From Anthonomus grandis grandis (lineage: Eukaryota > Arthropoda > Insecta > Coleoptera > Curculionidae): 64,000 nucleotides of DNA. The stretch covers positions 15,704,785-15,768,784 of the forward strand of contig NC_065552.1 of assembly GCF_022605725.1 (NCBI RefSeq), given 5' to 3'. Position numbers and translations under genes: made by a program. Shown here one piece after another: positions 1 through 10,612 of this stretch. Positions within the stretch are counted from its first letter, which is position 1. Each line of letters opens with the position of its first letter. Below the pieces are notes generated by a model. It did no database searches. It worked only from the letters and a program-made list of their open reading frames with translations, and was not told the origin of the DNA.

Positions 1-364
1 TGTAATATTTTTTTTTTAGATATGTAATATATTAATTTATTTTGCAAAATATTGCAACTTGTAGTCAAAACAGATCAAATGCAACGAGTTAGTCTACCCA
101 TTGCATGCAGGCTATATAATTAGTTATAAGGAAACATAGATATAGAAAAATTTTACATAAATATTAAATATGATAAATAGACGAAATTCTTTATTTATTT
201 TAATAGTATAAAAAAAAATTAGTCCTGGTTACTTATTCTTACTATTTATATTATATTTAGTTTTTACATAATTTATAATTCTGTTTACACGGACAACAAG
301 TCTAATGAAAACATCTTGTCGAACTTCCATTGTCTTATTTATTTAATGTAATCAATTTAATGGA

Positions 365-403
365 ATCAACAATAAGTTTATTGTTAAGTTTCTTATTGTT
401 GAT
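365..403. repeat. Short inverted repeat (hairpin)
   Basis: Two perfect 12-bp arms (365-376 and 392-403) are separated by 15 bases. The surrounding 1-504 is AT-rich and shows no coding sequence. No function is evident. Confidence 0.6.
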
Positions 404-504
404 ACTAGTTTGTCCACAATAACACCTACAATTTAACCCATGTTAAAAATAATTCTACGCTCCTATTATAAATGTGTTTTAATTATAACTTAAGAAACCT
501 AGAC

Positions 505-590
505 TTAGTGTCCTGAGGATGACTTAATTTAAGTCGAAACGTCGACATTTAGGTAAACAGGTTTCTGTTTTATTTCTGACCCCACCCAAC
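505..590 (+). repeat. Penelope-like tail motif fragment
   Basis: A CTGAGGA block (513-519) is followed by a self-complementary 15-mer (521-535) and GAAACGTC (536-543). This arrangement, a GATGA-like block, a hairpin and then CGAAACGTCG, also occurs at the ends of the Penelope-like element at 29.5-31.1 kb and at 8.0 kb. I read it as an isolated end of a Penelope-like retroelement. No GIY-YIG or RT coding lies next to it, so it is a fragment. Confidence 0.4.
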
Positions 591-2265
591 AACCCTCCGC
601 AATATTGAAGATATTGGGTCACAAACACGAAATTGAAAATATACGATTTACCTCCATTAAATTTTCTTAAAAGGACAAATTCAGTCAAAATTGATATAAA
701 ACGTATTTCAAATGTCGGAGACACCACAATTACAATTTAATCTTACTATGCTATAAAAAAACACTTGAAAGGTCTAGGACACTCTTTCAAAAACACTTCC
801 AGATACAGTTGCTGATTTTATTAAAACGTAATAGTAAATTTATTTTTTTGAATTAAAACTGTAACATAGCGAAAACAACTTTTTTTTTGTTAATTAAATA
901 TATTTACCTATCTTTTATAATAAATAAATTACGTGTAACCTATAGTATAACATCAAACTGAAAAAAGTGCCATCAGTACATCTCACTTTTATTCATAAAT
1001 CATTGGCTGTAACTTTGAGTCTGACTAATTTTAAAATAAATAAAAAATTTATAATATTTCAAAAGTTATACTAATTAATATACAGTCACAAATATAATTA
1101 TGTTAATATACTATCGTAAGACTTAAAATACTTTATAATCAAAAATCATTTAACTATAGATACTTACCAATTTAATAATTTTTCTGTGATGTTGCAATGA
1201 ACAGGCAGCCCTAATAATTTTTTGGTGTATCATTATATATATCCTTTAAGGTTTATATTTTCTTATGAATATGTGTATACATATACCCGATTTTAAATCT
1301 TACGAAAAAAATAATGAATGCCAAAACTCTGAAAAATCAAATACTAATAGACTTTGTATTTGATTATCGGGAAAGCCAAAATAAAATATGATGCGGTAGT
1401 ATCAAATCGGTTCCCATTACCTCCCAAATACGATAAAACCACTAGTTTTAGAGATATTTAGCACTTTTTTGCTTACACAGAGTTTAATTCAGAATGATGG
1501 TCGTATATTGGATAATTTGCCCTAAGCCGAAAACGCTCTATTTTTATTAACGTTATACAAGTTTAATTATTTCCCACAGTGGTATGTTTAAGTTTTCACA
1601 TTTGGGTTTCTTTGATATAAATACAGGCAAATTGTAATATAAATTTAAATTTATATGAAGCTTACCAAAAATCTCGAAAAACTATTAATCAAATAGATAT
1701 TTATTAAAATATCTATTGCACTGCCTAATGATCGTTCCCATTGAGGTATAAATTTAATCCACACTGAATGTGCGTATATGTGATGAAAACAGATAGCGTT
1801 TACTTTATACGTATTTGTATTTAAATAATCCCCTTTATTTGTATGTGTTAAAAGGCTGGTAGTTATCATTAGAGCAGTAATGATATAAATAATTAGTTAC
1901 ATCCAAGTGATATGTACGGAGAAATTAAAAAATCTTTTTATCATAATCAGAAATATGTATCTTTTGAATGTCGTTTATCATAAGTTTAACTTAAGAATTA
2001 TAATAATTTAAAAATGTACCTAAGACCTGTATTTAGCAAGAAAAATCAGCCTACTTAATTATTGACAAAACATAGCGAATTCCTAATAAGCTTAGAACTT
2101 AATATTCTTATTAATTTATGAATTCATTTAATTAAAATATTAAGCCGTTTGTGTCCAATTTACTTTATAAAGTTTTAAACCTAATATAAAACACATATGT
2201 ACGTGCTTCTCAAATGTTTGTTCATTTATTAACACCCGCATAGTATATTATTAATACACTATAAA
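591..2265. other. No gene seen
   Basis: AT-rich sequence with only short chance open frames. I see no domain, splice-bounded exon or clear repeat structure. Confidence 0.6.
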
Positions 2266-2267
2266 TA

Positions 2268-4155
2268 CAGGGTGGCCATTTGAAAACGAAACAGAGCCTA
2301 TTTTGGGTCCCTCAGAACATTTGCGAAAAAATCCTCGGACCCGTAAATTTTTGATTCAAGGGAGAACCATATTTTTGCTAGTTTCGCCCTCCTGAGGGCC
2401 AAGCCCTAGCGGGGGTGACAAGGGCCCCCAAAAATTTAAATGGAACCGTATTTTGAAGGTATTTTTTTGTGGATTATAACCCTAAAGTTTTAAATCGTTA
2501 CTATTTGCCTAGTCGATACAGAGTTAATAAAAGTTACAAAAACATTTCAACATTTTTTATGAAAAAAAATGCTTGTAAATTTAGCAGTTAAATAAATACA
2601 AAAAATTTTGTTCTCCTACATTGTGAACCGTACTTTCTCTTGTTTTTTTTTAATACCCGTAGATATCTATGCCAATTCTGCAAGAGAACTCTTGGTTATT
2701 GCTAAGACTGTTATTATAGCAACATTTTGAAGTTTAATAGTGGTTGTCAATTACTGCTGTCAGATCATAGTGTGTCAAACAAATAGCTATGTAAAATTAG
2801 TTAGTTACAACATTGAGTGAGATAATGGTTTATTCACTTGCTGAAAGAGTTGAAATAATTTCTCTTTCTTTGCGAACAATAAAAATGCTAATAGAACTGC
2901 CTAGCTCTTTAACACACTACAACACCCTAATCGACAGGACCATCACAAGTACATTTTAGAATTGGTTCAAAAATTTAGGAAAACTGGGTCTGTGGCTAAT
3001 AAAAAGCGCGAAATGGATAATCCAGTGGTGAATGAAGCTCAGAAGTAGCTATTTTAGGCCATATTGTGCAAGATCCTACACTGAGCATAAGGAAGTTATC
3101 AACTGTGTCTTAAAAAAAAAAAGTTTCATCCCTACAAAATACATCTCGTACAAGAACTAAACGAAGACGATTTTGATAGGCGAGTACAATTTTGTGAAAC
3201 TATATCTGAACAAGCCGCCAATGATCCACACTTTCTATTTAATGTATGTTTTTCTGACGAATGCTCCTTTTTCCTAAACGGTACTGTGAATCGTCACGAC
3301 TGTCGCTATTGGGCTGACTCAAATCCCAGAATATTTCGTGAGGTGCATACACAACATCCTGAAAAATTAAATGCTTGGGCTGGCATTTTTGGTAAAGATA
3401 TCATAGGCCCCTTTTTTTTACCTGGCAATTTAACAGGAGAGATGTACCTGGAGTTATTAGAAAATACAATTCATCCAGCATTAGTGGAGATACTAGAAAA
3501 TAACAACGAGTACTTGGAAAATCGTCTAGTATTTCAGCAAGATGGGGCGCCACCCCACTATGCTTCAAGGGTTCGTCAATATTTGGACCAAACGTTTCCA
3601 GGACAATGGATTGGAAGAAGAGGAGCTATTGAATGGCCTCCTCGTTTCTCGGACTTAAGCCCGTTAGATTTTTTTTATGGGGCCATTTAAAAACTAAAAT
3701 TTATGCTCATGTCAGCCAACATCGCTAGACCATTTGTGACAAAGAATAATTGATGAATGTCGTCAAACCACCCCAGAAGTTTTGCAAAATGTACGGGAAA
3801 GGTTTGAATAAAACCTGTATTATTGTATGGAAGTCGAAGGCCAACATTTTGAACATCAACTGATTTTATCTTTAAGCCCTTTATTTAAAATTATACTTTT
3901 TAAAATTTTTTTGTAACTTTTATTAGCCCCTGTATCGACTAGGCAAATAGTAACGATTTAAAACTTTAGGGTTATAATCCACATAAAAATACCCTCAAAA
4001 TAAGGTATCACTTGACCCCCCGTTCCATTTAAAATTTTGGGGGCCCTTGTCACCTCCGCTAGGGCTTTGCCCTCAGGAGGGCGAAACTAGCAAAAAAATT
4101 TTTCCCCAATATAGACCCAAAATAGGCTCTGTTTCGTTTTCAAATGGTCACCCTG
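2268..4155 (+). mobile_element. Mariner A, DD41D-type mariner-like element
   Basis: The 1888-bp element is flanked by TA on both sides (2266-2267 and 4156-4157). Its ends match as inverted repeats: left CAGGGTGGCCATTTGAAAAC, right complement CAGGGTGACCATTTGAAAAC. The similarity continues inward for about 260-285 bp (roughly 2268-2550 and 3890-4155), so the TIRs are long, with a gap in the right arm. It carries one decayed transposase gene. Mariner B, D and the MITE at 15.0 kb have related ends. Confidence 0.93.
2825..3870 (+). pseudogene. Mariner-like transposase (DUF4817-type HTH plus DDE), frameshifted
   Basis: The ATG at 2825 opens with MVYSLAERVEII, the start of the DUF4817-like DNA-binding domain found in this insect mariner group. 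The frame breaks within 50 codons. The catalytic part is readable as FSDECSFFLNG (near 3250, first Asp), QQDGAPPHY (near 3535, second Asp) and LSPLDFF (near 3660, third Asp). Forty-one residues lie between the second and third Asp, hence DD41D. A stop at 3688-3690 follows a lost base in what should be FFLWGHLK, and the C-terminus ending in GQHFEHQ continues in another frame to about 3870. The intact enzyme would cut and paste DNA at TA sites in the nucleus; this copy cannot. Confidence 0.9.
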
Positions 4156-4157
4156 TA

Positions 4158-4872
4158 TACAATTTAATACACGATAATTAACAGCACATAAAAAAATCAC
4201 AGCGTCAATATGCAAAAATATTTTGACTTAACGATACGTGGCTTAATTTAAAACTTGATATTAATTGAGATAAGAGCGGTTTTAAGAATACACTTATTTT
4301 TCTTTTTTATGATAATTCAAAAAAAAATCTATAAAAATTGATATTTGGAGTTTATTTGAAGAAAAATTCGTTTTCAAGGTTTATTAAACTTGTTCAAACT
4401 TGGTTATCGTTTATATTATATTGAAGTCCCCAAAGTTGTAGTTGTATTGATCATTGTAGTTGCACTCTACTAAGCTATTATAACTTTTAAGTTTTTTTTT
4501 CTAGATAGGCTTTGTGAAAATAAAAGTAGTATAATAAAGGATATGGTTGCTATAAAACCTTCGTGTTCTTATTTGGATAATAACTGTTAAATATTTTCAG
4601 ATAATTTTTTTTCACATCAACAATGCTCAGGCACACTTTGTTTCCAAACGCAGATGCATGGGAGTGTATATAGTGTACATACGGGCAAGAAAATGTTAAT
4701 CAAGGCCCTTACATGATATTTAGAATCCAATTTAAATAATTCCAGATTTTAAAATTTTTAAGAATCTCTCCGACAATTGGTCTAATAAAAATAATACAGG
4801 GTGCTTTAAAACTTTGGATCAAGAAAAGAAAATCTAATCTGCTTGGTAGAAAATATTGAAATAGTTGTAACA
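4158..4872. other. No gene seen
   Basis: AT-rich spacer between mariner A and the TIR element starting at 4881. No coding or structural signal recognised. Confidence 0.6.
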
Positions 4873-4880
4873 CGTGTTGT

Positions 4881-5577
4881 CTTAGAACATTGAAAGGCTA
4901 GAATTAGGAAACAACTTTGTCTGAGTTCAACATGAGCACATGGGCAAGGTGCGTGTTTTGTTTACAAACATATTTTCCGTTTTTCTATTGTCAAGTTTAC
5001 ACACATTTTCAAAAGAGGAAATTTTCAGATATCAACACATATAATAATGTTAATTTAAGTTATCGGTATTAGATTTTGGATTAAAAATAAAAAGTAGAAA
5101 TAGGTATATCTTATTTTAAGCGTAAATGCTTTTTATTGGATAGGTAACATTTTCTCTAATGAAGTATGTTAAGAAAACGCATAAAGTGTTCATAAACGGT
5201 GACACTGTATATAATTTGAAGCATAAACTATTATGAATAACGACGTCACTGGTAAAGATCTTTGTGTCAGTGGAATCAATAATGCGATTGAGCGGCGTTG
5301 CGATGTCGTTGCCTTTTTCTCAAATATACGTAATCTGCATTAATTTTACTTTGAATAATAACTACTTTATAAAATACGTTTTCATATGTTATTAAAGAAT
5401 AAGAGGAAGAGTAATATTGTTTTGTTGCTCTTAAAATAAGTGACAAATTTTTATGATATTATAAAGTATTTTTTTGTCATGTCTACATGAGCATTTGGCA
5501 TCATCAGATATGTTGCAAGCAAACAAACTACCCATAGTTCCGCGACAATGCTAATTCTAGCCTTTCAATTTTCTAAG
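4881..5577 (+). mobile_element. Non-autonomous TIR element, copy 1 (8-bp target duplication)
   Basis: The 697-bp element has 27-bp terminal inverted repeats with one mismatch; they begin CTTAGAA and contain ATTGAAAGGCTAGAATTAG. It is flanked by an exact 8-bp duplication, CGTGTTGT, at 4873-4880 and 5578-5585. A second copy lies inverted at 33105-33898. No transposase is encoded. An 8-bp duplication is typical of the hAT and P superfamilies (Merlin 8-9 bp), but the terminal bases do not settle which. Confidence 0.92.
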
Positions 5578-5894
5578 CGTGTTGTTGCAAATGAAGTAGG
5601 CAAATTATCTAATAATTTTATCCGTATCATTTAAAATCTGTACAAAATTTATTGGAAGTGGATTTAATACCCAGCTTGAAATTTGCATGTTTTTAACGCG
5701 GCTAAATTCGTGCCGACCCATTATTTTAAAGAAAATGTTGTTTACTGATAAAGTGATGAGATATCATTTATATATAAAGTTTTAGAAACATGCATGGAAA
5801 TTAGAAAATTAGACCTGACACATTACCTTTAGTAATATAAAACAAAGTAATCAGTAACAGTTTATTGGACTCATTCGAACGACGTATAGATTTC

Positions 5895-5915
5895 TATCGT
5901 AACGTCGAACTTTAA
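5895..5915 (+). repeat. 21-bp direct repeat, left copy
   Basis: The same 21 bases recur at 7767-7787, on the other side of the truncated mariner B. Perfect direct repeats of this length around a 1.85-kb segment suggest a target duplication or a local rearrangement. Confidence 0.6.
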
Positions 5916-5953
5916 ACTTTAATAATATTTTTAAAAACTTAATGACCAATATA

Positions 5954-7690
5954 CCGGGTGGCGCATCGAAAACGAAACAGAGCCAATTACGGGCAGTCCA
6001 TTAATTTAAAAAAAAAACGCTCAGACCCGTCGATTTTATTTTCAAGGGGGACACTTAATAATCATAAAATCACTTTTCCACCTACAACCCCCTAAGCGGG
6101 GGTGGCACTACCCCTAGAATCTTAAATGGTAAGGGGGGTCGAGTGATACCTCATTGGAAAGGTCTTTTAATTTTCTTTACAAGGGTACTTGGTTTGACGC
6201 AATTTAAGTAAGTACTGTTTAAAATTTTCGCATTTAAACTTTAAAAGGTAATTTTAAACATTTTTACTTTATCATAGAATACTAAAGGTACTTTTAAGAA
6301 AAACAATGCCAGGCAGTAGGACAAAACCATCAAGTATTATGAAATTATGAGACAAAAAATGAGATGGCTCTATCATATTACAGAATATTTTGACCTTAGG
6401 TCTAGACATTTAAAAAATTATCGCAAAAATACATTTAAAAAGAATTTGCTTTAGTTGACTATCTCAATCACAGACCACGTTGGTATTAATATTAATTTAT
6501 TTACGACAGGTAATAAATATCATTAGAATAATACGGATGAACTAGAGAACGGGTCAGCCAAAAAATTTTACAAATATTTGTAAAATTTTCTTGTTGACCA
6601 AAACTAAAAATTGTATTATTCTCAATTTATTCTAAATGTAGTACGCTGTTAAAAAGGTGATTTATTGTGCGAAACTTTATTTTTTTTAGGTAATACCTAT
6701 TTTTAAAAATAAAAATGGTGCATACAACGGCAGAAAGAGTTGAAATAATTGAATTATTTTTTGGAAATAATCAATGTGCTAATAGAACGGCGAAATTATT
6801 TAATAAGCGACATGAACAGCAAGGTGCAGCGAAAGTATGTATTGGAGCTTCTTTCCAAATTTCAAGAAACTGGATCAGTGGCGAATCGCAAACGCAATAT
6901 TGAAAATCCCGTAAGAAATGAAAGTATGGAAGTGGCTGTACTAGGACATATTAATCTAGATCCTACATTAAGTACCCTTACATTCCCATCAATTGGGAAC
7001 TGTCACAGGTATTAGTCGACGTAGTATCCAAAGAACTCTAAAAGCTCATAAGTTTCATCCGTACAAAATACATCTTGTGCAAGAGCTGAATGAAGATGAT
7101 TTCGATCGGCGATCACAATTTAGTGAAATTATGTTGAGTGAACGAATTATTAATGACCAACATTTTTTGTTTAATACGTGTTTCTCTGATGAAAGCTCTT
7201 TTTTCCTGAATGGCTTGGTCATAACTGCCGATATTGATCCGACAATTTTCCTAGAGTGTATCGTGAGGTACACACCCAATACCCACAAAAGTTAAATGTC
7301 TGGGCTGGTATCTTTGATGATAATTTAGTTGGTCCATTTTTTTCAACTGGAAATCTGACAGGTGAAATGTACTTAGAGCTATTACAACAGGCCATTGATC
7401 CAGCATTGACAGCTATATTTGAAACTCAAAATGACAGATACGATGAGGATAGATTGATGTTTCAGCAGGATGGTGCCCCACCACATTATACGTTATTCGT
7501 GCGAGAATATTTGGATCGGAAGTTTCCAGGACGATGGATTGGAAGAAGAGGTGCTATTGAATAGCCTCCACGATCGCCGGATTTATCACCTCTAGACTTT
7601 TTTCTTTGGGGTCACTTAAAAAGCAAAGTTTATGAGACTGAACACACTTCGTTAGAAGATTTACAAGGCAATAAAAATTTTAAAATCAAC
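5954..7690 (+). mobile_element. Mariner B, 3'-truncated DD41D mariner-like element
   Basis: The left end (TA at 5952-5953, then CCGGGTGGCGCATCGAAAAC) resembles mariner A, including the following AAACAGAGCC block. The transposase runs to about 7675, where its sequence stops abruptly. No matching right TIR is found, so the 3' end has been lost. A 16-18-base string near 7676-7692 recurs at 8188-8205, just beyond the TTAA foldback, hinting at local rearrangement. Confidence 0.85.
6715..7675 (+). pseudogene. Mariner-like transposase, broken and missing its C-terminus
   Basis: It starts MVHTTAERVEIIELFF, again DUF4817-like, then switches frame near 6790, 7000 and 7255. The DDE core is visible: FSDESSFFLNG near 7183, QQDGAPPHY near 7462 and SPDLSPLDFFLWGHLKS after an in-frame TAG at 7561-7563. 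The second and third Asp are 41 residues apart. The last 40-50 residues expected after LEDLQ are replaced by unrelated AT-rich DNA. It is closely similar to the transposase of mariner A and of mariner D. Confidence 0.9.
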
Positions 7691-7766
7691 TTGTTACTTT
7701 GCTTATTATTGTTTTTGGTATATTTGTTTGAAAATAGAATATAAAAAAAAATAAATAAATATCATT

Positions 7767-7787
7767 TATCGTAACGTCGAACTTTAA
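7767..7787 (+). repeat. 21-bp direct repeat, right copy
   Basis: Identical to 5895-5915. See that entry. Confidence 0.6.
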
Positions 7788-7930
7788 TACTTTTCCAAAC
7801 CAAATTACCAAGATATATGTTTTAGGTAAAATGGATCATCAGCATAATTTTTTTTCTCCTGATTTAATCCTCTTTTAAACAAAAATTTTAAAAGTAAAGA
7901 AATAGTCCATACTTGCAGTGGAGTCGTAGG

Positions 7931-8189
7931 TTAAGGTAAAATGAAAATCCTTCAGTCTCCCTCCACTTTATTAAACATTTAGTTAGCCTAAAATTCCCTA
8001 CATGTTTCGGACACAGTGGTGTCCATCATCAGGGGTACTGTCTTTTTATCTCTAACATAATATAAAAACATTCACGGCAGCAGCAATAATAGTCTCAATC
8101 TTAAACAAACGAACAATGTACGACACTCTACTGACTACTACTGCTCTATGAAACTCTACTCAGACTAAAGGATTTTCATTTTACCTTAA
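7931..8189. mobile_element. TTAA-ended foldback element with Penelope-like core
   Basis: The first and last 22 bases (7931-7952 and 8168-8189) are perfect inverted copies that begin and end with TTAA. The short core on the minus strand holds CTGATGA (8026-8032), a perfect 6-bp stem (8009-8014 with 8019-8024) and GAAAC (8004-8008), the pattern also seen at Penelope-like ends in this window. TTAA termini would fit a piggyBac-type MITE, but the core points to a Penelope-related tail, so the class is open. It encodes no protein. Confidence 0.65.
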
Positions 8190-8769
8190 AAATTTTAAAA
8201 TCAACCTAAATTTTCATAAGTAATCTTCCTATTTGTAATGCAAGCCTTAATCATTATTTTTGACAGTATTATTGCTATATAGTAAACTATATTTTTGCAT
8301 AAAGAGGCTGTAATATTTCAACGTATTATTAATTAGCAAATACCTCGTATTCTTTACTTAGATTAATATTTATTATAATTTTAATTCATCTTCTGATTTA
8401 GTTTTAGTTAAAAGCTATTTAAAGCTACTACAAAAAAGCTACACTAATAGATTAGGTGGGTGTTAATACACGATAATGGTTAAATAAAATGTATAAAAAT
8501 AAAAAGTCAATATTCTTCAATGGCTTGCAAGTTCGACCGATGTTTTGCCCATTGACCCCTAGTTCAAGAGTAAAGAAAAGTTACTAAAATTATTGAACTC
8601 GTTTACTAAAACGGACTTAAATAAGTTTGCAACTTCACGAATAAGTCATAAACCTTGGATCCATTGATTGATTTTTTCGACCAATAAAAAAAAATCTACC
8701 ACCAATTTGGATTTCCTAGTGGTTTAGTATTTCAGATTAGTCTTGATAGCCTCATATTTAGTAATTTAA
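8190..8769. other. No gene seen
   Basis: AT-rich spacer with no recognised coding or repeat structure. Confidence 0.55.
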
Positions 8770-8771
8770 TA

Positions 8772-10337
8772 CAGTATTGGCCATAATAGTTGGAACTTTT
8801 GAAAATGTATTATATTTTGTGTGCCTTTTAATTAGCATTTTATTTTCTTTTATAAAGTAGTTGTATACGAAAAACTAGTGTTAATTAATTTAAATGTTGA
8901 CAAAAATTCAGCACCAGTAACAGTTCGGAATAAAAATTTTAAAAAAGCTGGACAAAATACTTGGAACTAAATGATTTTTATTCAAAAACAACATAAAACA
9001 TAACTTATTGAAACCATAATATTATAATTAATATTTGGTATGGTAACCCTTAGCATTAATTACTGCCTGCATTCTTCTGGGCATTGATTCAATCAAATTT
9101 TCAATTATTTGTCTGTCAATGTGAGTCCAGGCTTCAACAAGCTTATGAAATAGTTCATCAGCATTTTTGACTATTCCAGATGCCCGAATTTTACGATCCA
9201 GATGTTCTCATCAATTTTCAGTTGGGTTTAAGTCTGGACTCTGGGCCGGCCACTTTAAAACTGTGATCTTTTCTTGGTCCAACCATTCTTTTACCAATTT
9301 TGACGAATGTTTTGGATCGTTATCATGCTGGAATACAAAATTTACTGGCATAGACTCAAATGTGTAATGCTCCATTATATTTCGCAAAATATCCCGATAC
9401 ATAAATCAATCCATTTTCCCCACAATTTTATGTATTGGCCCAGTACCATACCAAGAAAAGCATCCCCATACTATCACATTACCACCTCCATGTTTAACCG
9501 TAGGTCGGATAAACTTTTTCTTGAGTCTTTGACCTTTCGGTCATCTTACATGAAGTATTCCATCACTGGAAAACAGATTGAACTTAGATTCGTCACTGAA
9601 TAGCACTTTTTCCAATCTTGTACAGTCCAGTTAAGATGATCCATTGCAAATTGTAGGCGTAACTTGACATTTTTCTTCCGCAGCAAAGGTTTTTTAGCAG
9701 GTCTGTAGCTGTTAGGTCCACCAGAACACAATCGCCTTCTTACCGTTCTTGCAGAGACATTGGAAGGCTCACCTTCATTTAATTTTTGTAAAATTTTGGA
9801 GGATGACAAAAATGGGTCATTCTGGGAAATATTTAAAATTCGCCTATCTACACGGGCAGTCGTGGCTTTAGGTCTTCCAGTGCTCTTACCTGGTACCACA
9901 TTTCCAAATATACGATATTTCTTAATTATCCGTGATACGGTGTTCTTAGGAACGTTTAGTCTTTGAGCAATATTACGCTGCCTAACACCCTGATTGTAAA
10001 AATTTAAAATTCTTTGGCGAATGTCGCTGGAATAGGCCTCGCCTTTTTCCCATGGTAACACAAAATAAAATAAATAAAAAGAACCCACTTGCATACTGGT
10101 GTGTCAAAGACTGCCTGTAAAATACATCTTTTATAAAAAGTTCGAAGCATTTTGTCCAGCACACAAAAATTTAAAGTATTTTTTATAGTCTGAAACAAGA
10201 TAAGGTTGAAATTCTGGTATGCTTTTTTGTTTACTTATAAATATGTTTATTGATTGGATGTACAATAATAAAATATAAAATTGAACATTGGAAAAATTTT
10301 ACATTTTTAAAAGTTCCAACTTTTATGGCCAATACTG
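8772..10337 (-). mobile_element. Tc1-like element (DD34E)
   Basis: TA dinucleotides (8770-8771 and 10338-10339) flank a 1566-bp element. Its 29-bp TIRs have one mismatch; both start CAGTATTGGCCATAA. A second, subterminal inverted pair lies at about 8946-8967 and 10143-10164 (core GGACAAAAT), resembling the inner transposase-binding repeats of IR/DR-type Tc1 elements. The transposase reads on the minus strand. Confidence 0.95.
9028..10058 (-). pseudogene. Tc1-family transposase, frameshifted
   Basis: On the minus strand a start near 10054 (MGK) is followed within a few codons by a 1-base shift into the long frame with AYSSDIRQRIL and a paired-like helix-turn-helix (NIAQRLNVPKNTVSRII). An AT-hook-like GRPK lies between the helix-turn-helix parts. 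A frameshift near 9595 and stops near 9400 and 9530 interrupt the catalytic domain. FQHDNDPKH and SPDLNPTE give the second Asp and the Glu with 34 residues between, the DD34E signature of Tc1. The end, INAKGYHTKY then TAA (stop at 9028-9030), is a normal Tc1 C-terminus. The gene is nearly full length and only lightly damaged. Confidence 0.92.
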
Positions 10338-10544
10338 TATATTGTCGAATGAAATTGTACTCACTGAAATGTGAACACTTCTAGAAATGAAACACTAGAA
10401 TTTTATAGGGTGATGGTATTTTTGAAGTATTCATGATGTATTCTTAGATTATCTGAGAACCGAGAGCAATATATCAAGCTGGGCACTTGCAATAAGCGAT
10501 CCACTTTATGTTAAGATTAAAATTGCTTAGATTACTATTTTGGG

Positions 10545-10612
10545 CACAGATGTAAATAGCTCCGCACTATCCTAGTGCGCACTAGGATAGTGCGGAGCTA
10601 TTTACATCTGTG
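10545..10612. repeat. Perfect 68-bp palindrome
   Basis: Two 34-base arms (10545-10578 and 10579-10612) are exact reverse complements with no spacer; the centre reads GTGCGCAC. The arm is richer in G and C than its surroundings and contains TAGCTCCGCACTATCCTAG. It could form a cruciform, or a hairpin if transcribed. No TIR or target duplication is seen around it. Confidence 0.95.
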
